Shown piece after piece: positions 1 through 11,765 of a DNA stretch of 64,000 nucleotides (positions within the stretch are counted from its first letter, which is position 1; the number at the start of each line of letters is the position of its first letter). Made by a program: the position numbers and the translations under genes. Source of the stretch: Rhyzopertha dominica (lineage: Eukaryota; Arthropoda; Insecta; Coleoptera; Bostrichidae). The stretch spans positions 739,786 through 803,785 of the forward strand of contig QCXZ01000041.1 in assembly GCA_025024175.1 (NCBI GenBank), read 5' to 3'. Under the pieces are notes generated by a model. It saw only the letters and a list, made by a program, of their open reading frames with translations. It made no database searches and had not been told where the DNA came from.

Positions 1-2964
1 ATCACTGGCGCCATATTGCCGGGCCAACTTGCCTAATTGCTCGGTTTCGAGAGGGATTTTTTTTTTGCACAATTACGGCGTCGAATTTGGGTTATTGAAA
101 ATGTGATTCCCCGCGCGATACTCGCGTTATGGCTTCGTAACGTTTCAATTTGCTGAAAGCCTACTTTTGCTGTGCTGGTCAAGTCAGTCCTGTCAAAATG
201 TTTCGTCAGATTCATAACGCTAAGGGAAGGTAACGAAACAACTCATAAAGAGTTGGGAGAAAAGAGGAATGTCCATCAGAAATTAGGTATTTTTAAATAT
301 TTTGCCAAGAGATCTGTTACAGTTTCAACCAAAATACGTCAGAATGAACTAACTGGATTATTAAGTCAGACAAGATAACGAAAACAGTTGTAGCCCATTA
401 TTATATTATTATATGCGAGTAAAAAGGACCCAAGTTTTGCTTAACGTAATTCGAGCACTCTCACAATGGATAATGATTATATAAATTGGTAATTTTGTGT
501 ATACAAGTATATATTTTATCACCAATAACATACACACATGTAAACATAAATTTGAGGACGGAATATGAAGTACCTACACGTACTATTTGCAAATGCAGTT
601 GAATCTTACATATATTACTTCAAGTACCACAATGTAAATCGTGTTAAACATATAAAGTGTTGTACTGGTTTTAATGTTTTAATTAGAAAGCATGATGTGC
701 CTTAAAAAACGTTATCTTGAGTGATAGCAGCGTTATAGAAGGTGCCTTGTCTTCAGTCCGCGTAGCGTTGTCTTCGGTCCGTGTACTGTTGTCTATGGTC
801 CATATTTTACAAACTACCTCTAATATAACAGGTATCCAGTTCTTTTTAAACAATATTATTGTCGCCGGACGATCAGCTGTTGTTATAAATAGTCGACTTG
901 TTTTGTTTGACAATTGAATGCGTTCTTTTTAAATCTTCAAACTAAATCAGCTGTTGTATGGGCACTGATACCATCATCCAATCGTTCCCTCGAGTTATCG
1001 CACGCCGATNCCCCCCCCCCCCCTTCTTCTTAAGCACAGCTGTCATTAGTCGGGGGCGCCGCACACTGGATGGGAATTAAAGCAGATCGAGTACCTTGGC
1101 TAAGTGAGCCGGCAAAATCGTTGTCACGGGAGTATAAAAAACTCGCCGCATATTTTCAGCTCAATTTGCCGGCGGCTCATCGTCTTAACGACTTTAAGGT
1201 GCTTTTTTAAATTTATCAGGACTCTCTTAAGACCAGTTAACTGCGGTAGCTACGTGAGCTGGCTGCCGGATTTATCATTTATCACGGCCCTTTTAACTCA
1301 CTTCCCCGCAGGTATAAGTGCCCATTTTAGATAATGGAAGATTGATTCGCTTTTGATAAGTTTCGCGTAGGCGAGAAGTTGCATGGCGCAGCCTCCTCAA
1401 CCCACCCCAGGTTCGTGGATATTTTTTACATGAATTGATAACAGCAGCGAAGTATGAATGATTACTTAAATCAGTAGAATTAATTTCTGTACTCTGTATT
1501 CATTTTTTAGCTGTCAAATAAGGAAAAACACCAAAGTTATTGTCAATTTTCTATATTTTATTTTGTTTTCATCGTATTACGTTTTATACATAGCCACTAA
1601 ACACTGTATGTGAGATAGATTGATACACCTGGAGGATATGTTTACTTAAATTTAATTAAACAGTTTAACATCAAAACCATTTATTTATAAAGTGGATATA
1701 TAATATTTAAACCAATTTCAGGTCCATACAGGGATAAGGCTAAGTAAATTCACTTTCATCAGCCATCAACGGAGATTTAAAACATGAGCTGCCATAATTA
1801 ACCCTGCTTGAAGTAATAACAAGGGAGTGCGAACCATTTAATTAGTATAATCCCAAAGGCAGAGCATCTGCCGTGTATTTTGCTGTGTTTGGAAGCCGTT
1901 CGGCAATAGACATCAATTAGTACGCAGTTCTGAACCTGTTCTGTCTCAATTAAAGGCAACCGACGTCTAGCCGGCGTGCAGCTTGCAGATAACTAATCCA
2001 GATTGTTTCAAAATATTGCCTCCGAGATGGAATTGCTGGGCGGGCGAATTAATTACTAAACAATGATTTTTGAGGGCATCGGTTGCCAATAGTAACGTAA
2101 ATCCAGCCATATACAATATAATTCATTAATATTTTATACTTCTAATTAGGGCTAGGTATACTAAATTAAAATTTACTTGTTAATACTTAATTAATTATTA
2201 ATTAATTAATTAATTATCCCAAACAAATATGTTATTGTCATATTCCGGCAGTAGATTATCTTAAAAAAAAACATATAATTGCGCAACAAAGGGAATACGA
2301 GCGATCGTATTGCCAGGTTGTCCCTTTGTTTCCATATTTTATTATTAAAAAGGGTAAAATTTTGTATAAGATAAAAATTTCTGCAGGCTAGTTCTATAGT
2401 ATTATTTTTTGTTACTTGATTTAAATGCACTTTTATCTTTTTTACATAAGAATTCTTAAATAATGATTAATTGCTCTCGCGTTGTAGATCTATTTAATGC
2501 AAAGTAGCTACTTTAGACTTGTTTCAGATTGTATGACCGGATTTAATCACGTCCTTTGTCACAAAAGCTGACGTAATTGTGAGCGCTTAAACTTGATGAT
2601 CAATTTGTCAAAGCCAGTTAACGAATTTCTAATTAAAGATATTAAGTTACCAATAAAGGGTTCCAAGCCTGAAGCAGGATCGTATTCGGAATTTTGTTTT
2701 GCGTACGAAGAATTTTGTTGAATACCTTAATACATAGAGCGACCATAATCTGCAATATGAGTTTCCATCTACCGGAATAGTAGTGGCTTTATTATTATGA
2801 CTGGGTTTTATTTTAGTCTATAATTATATATGTAACGTATTAATCATCTTTGAGTGGAGTATGACGTCTAAGTCTTTAACCAAATTAACTTTTCGTATGC
2901 GTTAACAAATAATAATAATAACAATTTATATTCGAGGGTGAATGCTTTCAGCGTCCATAAATAT
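1..2964. other. Gene-free AT-rich sequence
   Basis: No ORF here has a recognisable domain or believable splice context. An N at 1010 is followed by a run of C (1011-1023), probably a poorly resolved homopolymer. The stretch 1100-1330 is more GC-rich than its surroundings but shows no gene. Confidence 0.6.
2188..2216. repeat. TTAA/TAAT low-complexity repeat
   Basis: A short run of TTAATTAA-type tetranucleotide repeats, seen directly. Confidence 0.8.
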
Positions 2965-3022
2965 AAGATAATATTTTTCGGATAGGTTGCTGTCTCTTGA
3001 AAACACTGACAAAAAGTTAATA

Positions 3023-3062
3023 GTCTGACGTATCGATTACACCTGTAATATTTGTCAAAGAC
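3023..3062 (-). ncRNA. Hammerhead-ribozyme-like motif in P1 tail (decayed)
   Basis: On the minus strand the order is GTCT, TTGACAAA, a hairpin with AGGT loop, GATACGTC, AGAC. Compared with P3, one hairpin pair is lost (GATTAC is now TATTAC) and GAAACGTC is now GATACGTC, so this copy looks inactive. See the P3 motif for the full comparison. Confidence 0.35.
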
Positions 3063-3239
3063 GAAGAACCTCAAAATTTGCCTGACACAAGTTCAAACAA
3101 AATTTTGAAAGTAAATAAACAAATCACCAAGGATGCGAGATGTCATAGAAACAACGTGCCAACCTGATAATAAAGAATCTAACGATGAAAAAGGAACTAC
3201 CTACCTACTAGATTACACGAACTACTTGATAAAAGATAA

Positions 3240-4797
3240 CTATAAAATAGCCTTCCAAATGTCATCTAACTCATAATTTCCACAATCCCTATTAAAATTG
3301 TTAGTATTCCTACAAATTTCTATAGCTTTTTTTATTAGACGTTTGTGGTAATATTTTTCTCTATGTAAAATTTTTGTTTTATCAAAATCAATCATGTGTT
3401 TAGTCAAATATGAGTGTTCAGCTACGGAAGATTTATCTATCTGTTGCAACCTAGTAGCAGGTATGTGTTATTTCAAACGCGTACCTACTTTTCTTTTAGT
3501 TTGAGCTATGTAACACTTTCCGCAAGAACAAGTAATTTTGTAGACACCTTCACTCTCTAAATGTACTTTATCTTTAGTAGAACTTAAAATTTTATCTAAA
3601 TTATTATATGTACTATCAACAACTAAAATATCGTGTTTTCTAAGCATCCTCTTTAATTTTTCCGAAAGACCTTGTACATAAGGCAAACTCAACTTCAATT
3701 TGATTTGTCGTGGCTGAGAATTTACTTGATTTGGATGAGCACTTTTATTAAAAGCTGACCAAATATTCTTACTACTATAACCATTTCTCACTAGCGCTGA
3801 TTTAAGATGATATATTTCTTTTTGTACGGAACTTTCATCTGATATCCTTTGTGCTCTAACAAATAACGCTTCTTTTGAGAAGGAGGGTGGTGAGATGTGG
3901 CATGTAAATATCTGTCTGTGTGTGTTGGTTTTCTGTAAACCTTGTATCCTAACTGTCCAGTGTTTGTTCTGTAAATTTGGACATCCAAGAAAAGTAAACT
4001 ACCATTGCTTTCTAATTCCATAGTAAATAAGTAAATCTTATGTCGGGATTTTGACTGTTCAAATGATGTAGAAACCTATCCTGCTCTTCTATACCGTGGG
4101 GCCAAATAACAAAAGTGTCATCTACATACCTATACCAACATTTTGGTTTAAGATGAAAACTGTTTATCGCTACATGTTCAAAATTTTCCATAAACAAATT
4201 GGCTACTACAGGACTTAGAGGTGAACCCATTGCACAACCTGATTTTTGGTCATAAAAATTATCGTTCCATAAGAAATAAGTAGATTTTAAACAATGTTCG
4301 GATAATCTGGCTATCGTGTCACCTAAGGGATCGCTATTAAGCTTGGATTTGATGATATCTATCGTTTCAGGAATGGGTACTTTCGTAAATAAAGAAACCA
4401 CGTCAAAACTAACCAAAATATCACCTTCTGAAATACTTAAACCTTTTATAATATCAATAAAGTGTGAAGAATTTTTGATGAAACTACTGGTATTTCCTAT
4501 ATAAGGTTATAAATAGTTGGCACAAAATTTTGCCAATCTGTAACAAGGACTGCCAATCGTATTGACTATGGGTCTTAACGGGACATTGGTTTTGTGGATT
4601 TTGGGCAAACCATACAATTTAGGTACCTTGCAATCGGAAACAGTTAAGAGAGACTTTTCCTCATTCGAAAGATTTGAACTTTTGATAAGATCATTGGTAA
4701 TTTTGGAAATTTTTGAGGTAGGATCTCGGGATAATTTTTGATATGTTTCCTCATCTAACAACTCTCTAACTTTATTCTCGTAATCTGTTCTATCTAG
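3240..4797 (-). pseudogene. Broken Penelope RT/GIY-YIG ORF (P1)
   Basis: The original single ORF encoded a reverse transcriptase followed by a GIY-YIG endonuclease, which nicks the target for primed reverse transcription. The catalytic YVDD is at 4117-4128 and the conserved AMGSPLSPVVANL block precedes it. The nuclease reads GVYKI then CSCGKCYIAQTKR, so the YIG glycine has become alanine. Against its sister copies the frame is cut by a nonsense codon just after CANYL (about 4507), an extra short stretch near 4025, a 16-bp deletion near 3870 (the stretch encoding the start of NSLIRTLFVRAQ), and a Glu-to-stop change after RLK (about 3468). It cannot encode a working protein. Confidence 0.85.
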
Positions 4798-6415
4798 CGG
4801 TACACACAATTATCTACAGCTTTCATTGAAACTGAAAGAATTCAGAATCTGCAGATGCTGGAATCTGCAGAAGATAACTTTTTTGTGTTGACTGCAGCAG
4901 GTGTGTAAGTATAAACGTTTTTTAATTATCAACAGCTTTAAGGACTCTAGGAAAAGCTTCTTAATTACATAGACTAAGGTTTGCTACTAACATGAAAGCA
5001 GGATCCTTGCCATTCCTAAAGACATCATATTGTAGATCAACCTCGAGAAAAGCTGCTAAGAACTGAAGGTTGCGCGTATGCCATTCGTTTAAGAGACCGT
5101 TCATCCTAAATTTAACATTATATTATTTCACATTTCTCTAGTCCTCTTCTGAAGCTAACATACACAAACAGAGCTACCCCATACTCCGAGACTGGGTAGT
5201 TAAATGGTTCCATTACTCGTTATATCCTGTCAGATCCGGTCCTGCCAGCCTCTCGGAATTAGGGGAGTAGCTAACCAACCGTGGCTATCTCACATTATTT
5301 TNGATATGCAGATTGTTAATTAAATCTGCCCGGAGCCATATTTACATGACAGCAATCTGTCTACGGCAACAGTGCCGGCCAACCGCTGTTTTAATTATGT
5401 TGTGTAACCGTGCGTATTTTATTAATATAAATATGTATTTCCTCACCCGCACTCTACTATTCGGCCGCTTTCCGGATCGATCCCACGTGCTAGTTGAGAT
5501 TAGAAACAACTTTTGCTCGCCCCGAATTAATGGCGCAGTAATAAATGTACGGCCGAGGAATGGGTAATAATTAACACGTCTAGGCAAGAATAATTAACTC
5601 TTGATGAACATCCGAAAAACGAGAAGTCCAAAGCCACAGAAAAAGGTTATGGTTTTAGGCCACAGAAAAAGATTATGGTTATGTATTTCCGGAGCGAAGT
5701 CAAGTTTTTAAAATATTCAACTTCGAGGTTTCAACTTGCGGGTTTAAAATTTCACCTGAAAACGTCAAAGTGAAAAGGTGCAACTTTACTTTTCTCAGAG
5801 CGCGCAAGAGATTAACTGAAACAGTACCTCATCGCAACGCCGAAAATTTTGAGATCAGTAGCTCCATGTTAGAAGACAAAAATGACTCTTCTTTTGACTA
5901 GCATACGAGAAACCAATTACTTTTACTGAACGGTTAGTCATCCGATTAAATGTTCTGGATATTTTAATGGTGACAACGGAAAAAATTTGTGTTATAGGGA
6001 AACTTGGAATCTACATATTTTTTCCTGGTTTTAAAATGAAGCCATAGTCAAGGTATCGGAATCTGGTCTCAAAAAAGCTTGATTGCGGAAGATTTTTTAT
6101 TATACTTGATTTAAAAAAACGTGGCATTAAATTAATTAAGTTAATGGTAACATAGGAATTATCATTCATAAGTTAGAGACTGTTCTAACTCATAATCACA
6201 CGAAAAAACATTTTAATTTGGATTCCAACAAAGAATGTAAAAATTTTAGTTTACTGGGTTATTTTACTGCAACTTAAACTTAGGAAACCGTTAAGAGGTA
6301 TATTTCGATAATAATGAAGAATATACCCTACTTGATAAGCTCTTACGGCATTTTAGCAAATGAGGATTGGGATCAGTTGTTGGAATTTTTCAGAAGATAT
6401 TTAACATATGTTTTC
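4798..6415. other. No gene seen
   Basis: Mixed-composition sequence with one N (5302) and no recognisable coding or repeat content. Confidence 0.55.
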
Positions 6416-6880
6416 TTGAAGCGATCAACAGTTTTCAGTTTAAGCCATGGAATTAGAAAGCAATGGTAGCTTAACTTACTTGGATATCCATATTTGCAGA
6501 GTAAACACTGGACAGTTTGGGCACAAGGTATACAGAAAACTAGCACACATAGATATATTTACACGCCACATCTCACCACTATCTTGTTCTTGCGACAAAT
6601 GTCAAGTAGGTACGGGTTTTAAAAAACACATACGTACTACTAGGCTTGCAACCGATAGATAAATCTTCCATAGCTGAACACTCTTATTTAACTAAACACA
6701 TGATTGACTTTAATAAAACATTAATTTTACATAGAGAAAAATATTATCACAAAGTCTAATAAAAGAAGCTATAGCTAATGTGAGTTGGGTAACATTTGGA
6801 AAGCTATTTTGTAGTTGTCTTTTATAAAGCAGTTCGTGTATAGCTAGTAGATAGGTGGTTCCTTTTTCGTCATTAAAAAT
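6416..6880 (+). mobile_element. Penelope-like retroelement fragment P2, internally deleted
   Basis: Short pieces of the P family are joined in order: the AINSF(Q) segment just past the RT core, the MELESNGS linker start at 6447, then a jump from about 6578 (encoding ...HIS, formerly ATSHH) directly to the Cys-rich part of the GIY-YIG domain (CSCDKCQ), and on to the usual C-terminus and beginning of the 3' tail. The reading frame shifts after TTRLAT. The copy stops shortly before the Tc1/mariner element that begins at 6926. Confidence 0.8.
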
Positions 6881-6925
6881 TAACTTTATCAAGAAACTTA
6901 CCTGTAACCTTGGGTTGGAAATATA

Positions 6926-7370
6926 AAGGGTAATTTTTTGAAAACTTCACACCTTAAATAACTTTAAATAGAGGAAAAATTTAAAATTTTGCAAAAACAG
7001 GTAAACTTTTATTTGCAGGGGGACAATTTTGAGATAAGTTTTTAATGGATAGCGCTTACCCTCGTAGCGGGGTAGATACCCCTTCAAAAATTTTAAATGA
7101 AACTACCCATCTTACGATACATCATTTAAAAGCTTATTACACAAGGAGTTTTGACATGTAATTAGATTTAGTATTTTTTACCCATTGACGGGGTAGTGGG
7201 TCAAAAAGTGCATTGTAGCAAGTGGCTTATAAAATGGAATAATTTGGACTTTTTTTAACAAAATTTATTGTCTTGCAGTTACAATAGAAATTGTCCTTAC
7301 TTAAGCCTAAAAAAACTTGTTAAAAAATAATTGTTACACCTAAGCAAAATGCCAAAAATACTTCAAATTT
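6926..7370. repeat. Left long terminal inverted repeat of element A
   Basis: Reads as the diverged reverse complement of about 8740-9181. Shared blocks include the CTTCACACCTTAAATAAC segment near the tip, GATACATCATTT, and an AAATTGTCCTTAC-like block deep inside the arm. Confidence 0.8.
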
Positions 7371-7539
7371 TCTTTCGACATTACTTGATATTGCAACTCG
7401 ATAGTTTATACTGAATTGGCTAAATAATTATCTACTTTGTGTTTTCAACTTTTTGGCTACTTCTTTGGCACGAGCATCTTTTTGTTCACATTACTTTTTA
7501 TAAATCGCGTGAAATTTTAAAGTGAGAGTCCAAGTGATA

Positions 7540-8646
7540 ATGGTTTATTCAACTGCCGAAAGGGTAGAAATAAATTTTATTTACGGTGCTGAGCATAGCT
7601 GTGCTCGTGCGTCAGCAAGGGTGTTTAACGAACGGCACCCCGATAAAAATGTTGACGCGAGGTACATTCTCGATCTCGTGCAGAAATTTCAAGACACTGG
7701 ATCTGTAGTAAACAAAAAAAGGGCAGGGAATAGAGTCGTTGATGAAGTGGCCCAACTTGAAGTACTTGGTCATTTTGCAATGGATCCAACTAACTCTTTG
7801 CGTAGCATTTCTACAGCCACTGGACTTTCTTATTCATCTGTAAGGAAAGTTACAAAACTGCACAAATTCCATCCCTATAAGATGAAAACTCTCCAGGAAC
7901 TCGGCGAAGATGACTTCGATAGAAGACTGCAATTTTGCGAAATTATGACAGAAAAGATTATAGTAAATCCAAATCTAATAAAAAATATCTGCTTCAGTGA
8001 TGAATGCACATTTTTTTTGAACGGCTCTGTAAATAAACATAACGTCAGGTACTGGAGTGACGAAAATCCTTATATTTTTCGAGAAGGTCATACACAAGTT
8101 CCTCAGAAGCTGAACGTCTGGGCTGGAATACTTGGCAACGCAATTGTAGGTCCAATTTTCATTGATGGGACGCTAAATGGGGGAATGTGTTTAGAATTAC
8201 TTGATAACGTTATTGATCCTTTAATCACAGAGCAATTAGAAAACCAACGTGACCCTGAAGGAAATCCAATGTTGGATAAATACGAATTGTTTTATCAACA
8301 TGATGGAGCCCCACCGCATTACGCCATTAATGTGCGAAATTGGTTAAATCATAGATTTCCTCTTCACTGGATTGGTAGGCGTGGAACAATTGAATGGCCG
8401 CCACGATCACCCAATTTGACTGCTTTAGATTTCTTTCTATGGGGTCATTTAAAATCTGTGGTTTACTTTTGTAAACCACAGATTTGTGTTTTACAACCTA
8501 CTAGCCTGGACGATCTGCGAGAAAGAATTATTAACGAGTGCAGGAGGATTCCACCTGAAACTTTCCGAAAAGTGCAGCGGGAGTTCAAGAACCGTCTGTA
8601 TTATTGTATGGAAAGGGGTGGTGCACATTTTGAGAATCTATTGTAA
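7540..8646 (+). CDS. Intact Tc1/mariner-type transposase, D-D(41)D
   Basis: A 368-residue DDE/D transposase that would cut and paste the surrounding element at TA sites. I chose the ATG at 7540 (MVYSTAERVE) over the in-frame upstream GTG at 7522. Residues 1-60 and about 65-118 look like the paired helix-turn-helix DNA-binding region, ending in the family motif HKFHPYKMKTLQEL. Catalytic residues are visible: D154 in CFSDECTF, D255 in YQHDGAPPHY, D297 in NLTALDFFLWG. There are 41 residues between the last two, a spacing described for rosa/Visitor-like families; the family name is inference. No frameshift or stop is present, so the protein could be functional. It differs from the broken copy B by a 7-residue in-frame insertion at residues 310-318, made by a DNA hairpin. 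Confidence 0.93.
   Translation: MVYSTAERVEINFIYGAEHSCARASARVFNERHPDKNVDARYILDLVQKFQDTGSVVNKKRAGNRVVDEVAQLEVLGHFAMDPTNSLRSISTATGLSYSSVRKVTKLHKFHPYKMKTLQELGEDDFDRRLQFCEIMTEKIIVNPNLIKNICFSDECTFFLNGSVNKHNVRYWSDENPYIFREGHTQVPQKLNVWAGILGNAIVGPIFIDGTLNGGMCLELLDNVIDPLITEQLENQRDPEGNPMLDKYELFYQHDGAPPHYAINVRNWLNHRFPLHWIGRRGTIEWPPRSPNLTALDFFLWGHLKSVVYFCKPQICVLQPTSLDDLRERIINECRRIPPETFRKVQREFKNRLYYCMERGGAHFENLL
8452..8485. repeat. Perfect 15-bp hairpin inside the transposase gene
   Basis: AAATCTGTGGTTTAC, loop TTTT, then its exact reverse complement. Copy B lacks the second arm and reads straight from GTTTAC into AAAACACAACC. The extra DNA is in frame. Confidence 0.9.
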
Positions 8647-8739
8647 GGTTTGAATTTCTATGGTTTTGTTCACACTGTTTTTGGAGTTACAAATAAGTAA
8701 TTTTTCTTTTTCGTGGACATGGACTTTCTAAAAAAATTA

Positions 8740-9181
8740 CATGATAAATACTTTAATGTTAATAATAATGTTAAAAGAAAAGTTTCAGTATTCTGGGAGT
8801 TTTTTTAAGTGTCATGTTTTTTACAAGTTGTTTGTTTAAATTTTGGGTTCTCGTAAGGACAAATTTTATTTCCGCTCTAAAATAAAATACATTTTGTTGA
8901 AAAGAGTCCAAAATATTCAATTTAATAAGCAACCTGTTTCGTAGGCACTATTAATCTATTACCCCGTCAATAAGTTAAACGTGGTAAAACTAATTACATG
9001 GCCAGACTCTTTGTGAAATAAGCTTTCAAATGATGTATCACAAGATGGATAGTTCCATTTAAAATTTTTAAAGGGGTGTCTACCCTGCTCAGAGAGTAAA
9101 GTTTACCTGTTTTTGCAAATTTTTAAATTTTTGCTATATTTAAAGTTATTTAAGGTGTGAAGTTTTAAAAAAATCACCCTG
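8740..9181. repeat. Right long terminal inverted repeat of element A
   Basis: Inverted counterpart of 6926-7370, ending CACCCTG followed by TA. Confidence 0.8.
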
Positions 9182-9183
9182 TA

Positions 9184-11706
9184 TAGCAATCTCCATAGTA
9201 ATATTACTATGGTGAAACTCGATGAAGTCTTTATCTGTTACTTCTAAGTTAGTTAGTTACACCCGAAGTAAATCGCATCGTATTATGTATTGATTTTCCA
9301 CTTGTTTGAAAACTATTCCATTTTCTACTAACATTTTCATCTCAATATGCGTATTTTACTTTTTATCCGACGAGAGGCTTGCGACATAAAGAATTCGCTA
9401 ATTGAGTTAAAATTCCATATTTTAAATTACGAAACCCAACTAAATTTCACCGTCGCTTTTTTCAACCGAAACTCGTGACTTTTTGTCGATACCGGACCGG
9501 ACGAAATCTCGCTAATAAACTGCATAAATCAAACGAAATCAGCTTACCGCCTCACATATCTGTATAGCCACCTGGGTGCGCATAAAAGAGGAGCCGAAGT
9601 TATAAGCGAACCAGGTAAAAATCCTACAATTGATAGTCAGTTTGGATTAACCGCCTGCACTGGCTGTTTGATCCGAGCCATAAATTACCGGACTAGCTTA
9701 ATCCCGTTATGATCCCCTGCAATAGCTAACAGCTACCTGTGTTTAACAAGCAAACGCGCAGCATGAGAGTCGGGTGTGTGTATTCCAGATTACTCCCACG
9801 GTGTACGGTGTGATCCAAATTTGTAACCCTGCGCGGGCATTTATTTAAATATCTGCAAGTCAAATTGTTGCATGTTGATTTAATCTTACCTATCTGGTTA
9901 TTAAAATATCTACTGATTTCTGCTACCAGAATGCCTGTAAGTGTCATTTTTAGTTACTGTTTTATGCCATTTCTCGGGATCTTACCTACCTAAGGGAAAG
10001 CAATTAACAAATGCAGAAGCATAAAAGTGGTGCAACGATATTTCACTGTAATTAAAACAACCACCTAGTAATATTATTAAACAGACGATGTCTAAGTATA
10101 CCAGTAGAAAAAGTTCATACGGTAATTAGAAATGCATAATAGAGTGTGGCTGTTTGAAGGGCAATATTTAGATTATTTAATTATTTCCTTCAAGTGAAGC
10201 TTAAAATGATAACGTGATCTTAAAATGGTACTGCCGTCTTGATTTATATGAATGGATTTATCCTCAATGGCTGTTGGAAAGTCTCATCTTTATTAATTAT
10301 CACTGAAGTTGATCCCAGTTCCATTTATTTAAATTAGCTTACAATAATAATGAATTCTCTGCTACAAAAATTAACTAAATTTTTATCTTTTTTTTCAGAT
10401 AATCAGGGCAGTCTTTACAGTGATTATGTAGGTAAGTAACATCATTTACTATTGTTAACGTCAAAGAAGGCTTAGGTGTTTATCATTAAATAAATTTATT
10501 GACGTTGCTTCGTTCCACATTGAGAACACCGAATTCGTTGTTTATAAAGTTCTGTCAATATTTAGTCTTGAATTTTCTACTTCCTTCTACTTCGTATCAT
10601 GTCCACTGTGTCGGTTAAATGAAATGGATACAAATCACACGTGAAAACAGTTGATCAAGTGTCCACGTAGTTTTCGGTTTTTAATAATTATCCTCAAGCT
10701 ATGATTTTTAGCGATACACTTTCGGTCTGTTTATTTTCTTTCGACAGTACCTAAGTAAACCGCGTTGCTATTTCTAAAGATTAAGTCTATCATAAACTAG
10801 TAGTATAGTATAATTTAGTGTAGTAATAGTGTGTTTTCTGTGCAGTCTCGTCCATATATTCAACCAATTACATAGAAATTAGCGTTCTAGCCGTTATTTT
10901 GCTGCTATTAAGAATTATTTTAGACTTGGCAATTTATAACTGTGTTGCATCGTTTGTGAATGCAATTATTTTTGGATAAATCTAACTACATTAAAGCAGC
11001 CAGCTTTGGCTTTTGGCTTTTGCTTGGTTTTATTAAGTGGAAGTGTGTTGAAGTTTCTGACATTAAGTTAAGTCGTTAACTTTAGTTGGCACTGAGGGCA
11101 TCAGCTCTTTTAAATTTCACAATTAGTTTTTACATTAATTAAACAAAAAGTGAATAAATTCGACGTCAAACAAAAATCAACCTGCACTTCATTAACATTA
11201 ACATAATAGATCGAATGCCCGACAATTATCGAAATTGCAAAAATCATTAAAAATGATAAGAGTTTGTTCACTAATATTTATATGCATTTCTGAATATCTA
11301 CATTTTACAGTTTTATTTTTTCAATAAACAAACTCGTCCAGTCTGTGTAACATTTACTGAATTACACTTATTTCGCGAAAAACTATAAACGCATTAACGA
11401 ATAAAATGGAAGAACACAATGGAATATTTAATCCATGAGTGGAAAATAATTTAGTTATACTAAGATACACTACTTTTATGAAAATGAATGGTACGTACTG
11501 ACAAAAAATTCAAATATTTAACGTAGAATTTCTTTTATTAACAATTTGTAAAATTGCTACTAAAGGTAATTCCGAGAATTACACTCGGCTCTTTTTCAAA
11601 AGCATAAACAGCTTTTAAAGATGGCCAATTTTAGTGGATAGGGGTGCAAAGAAAACTAAAAACATCAATATTATTTTTCGAAAGAAGAAAATTAAAAGTC
11701 TTATTT
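9184..11706. other. Gene-poor sequence with one candidate microexon
   Basis: AT-rich, with no long ORF and no recognised repeat. The only coding-like signal is the splice-flanked 33-nt segment at 10399-10431. Confidence 0.5.
10399..10431 (+). other. Candidate 33-nt microexon
   Basis: A strong acceptor (TTTTATCTTTTTTTTTCAG) and a consensus donor (TAG then GTAAGTAAC) bracket exactly 33 nt. Only one frame is open: two nucleotides complete a split codon, then NQGSLYSDYV, then a single G. The exon is symmetrical with phase-1 introns on both sides. No protein family is recognised. It could equally be a noncoding or fortuitous splice pair. Confidence 0.4.
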
Positions 11707-11765
11707 AAGATAATATTTTGTCGGATAGATCGTTGTTTCTTGAAAACACTGACAAAAAGTTAATA

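Larger units (their letters stand above)
2965..4797 (-). mobile_element. Penelope-like retroelement, copy P1 (5' truncated)
   Basis: A minus-strand copy of the window's Penelope-like family. The right edge is where homology to copy P6 stops (about 4797, inside the N-terminal part of the RT domain), so the element is 5' truncated. The left edge, the 3' end of the element, shares the terminal AAGATAAT with P3 and P6. Order on the minus strand: reverse transcriptase, linker, GIY-YIG nuclease, then a noncoding tail of about 275 bp. Family identity rests on the combination of a YVDD-type RT with a C-terminal Cys-rich GIY-YIG domain, which is diagnostic of Penelope-like elements. Confidence 0.9.
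6926..9181 (+). mobile_element. Tc1/mariner-type transposon A, D-D(41)D, long TIRs
   Basis: The element is flanked by TA (6924-6925 and 9182-9183), the expected target duplication for this superfamily. The right end reads inward as CAGGGTGATTTTTTT; the left end is slightly mutated (AAAGGGTAATTTTTT). Inverted similarity between the two ends continues well past 400 bp, up to about 7370 on the left and from about 8740 on the right. This is unusually long for Tc1/mariner. A second copy (41684-43936) has the same length within 3 bp, which confirms the boundaries. The transposase inside is uninterrupted. Confidence 0.92.

Noticed and set aside
1011..1023. Poly-C/G runs next to N bases (also about 18140, 52782, 63130)
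   Set aside because: Best explained as homopolymers that are hard to sequence; no quadruplex or regulatory claim is justified.
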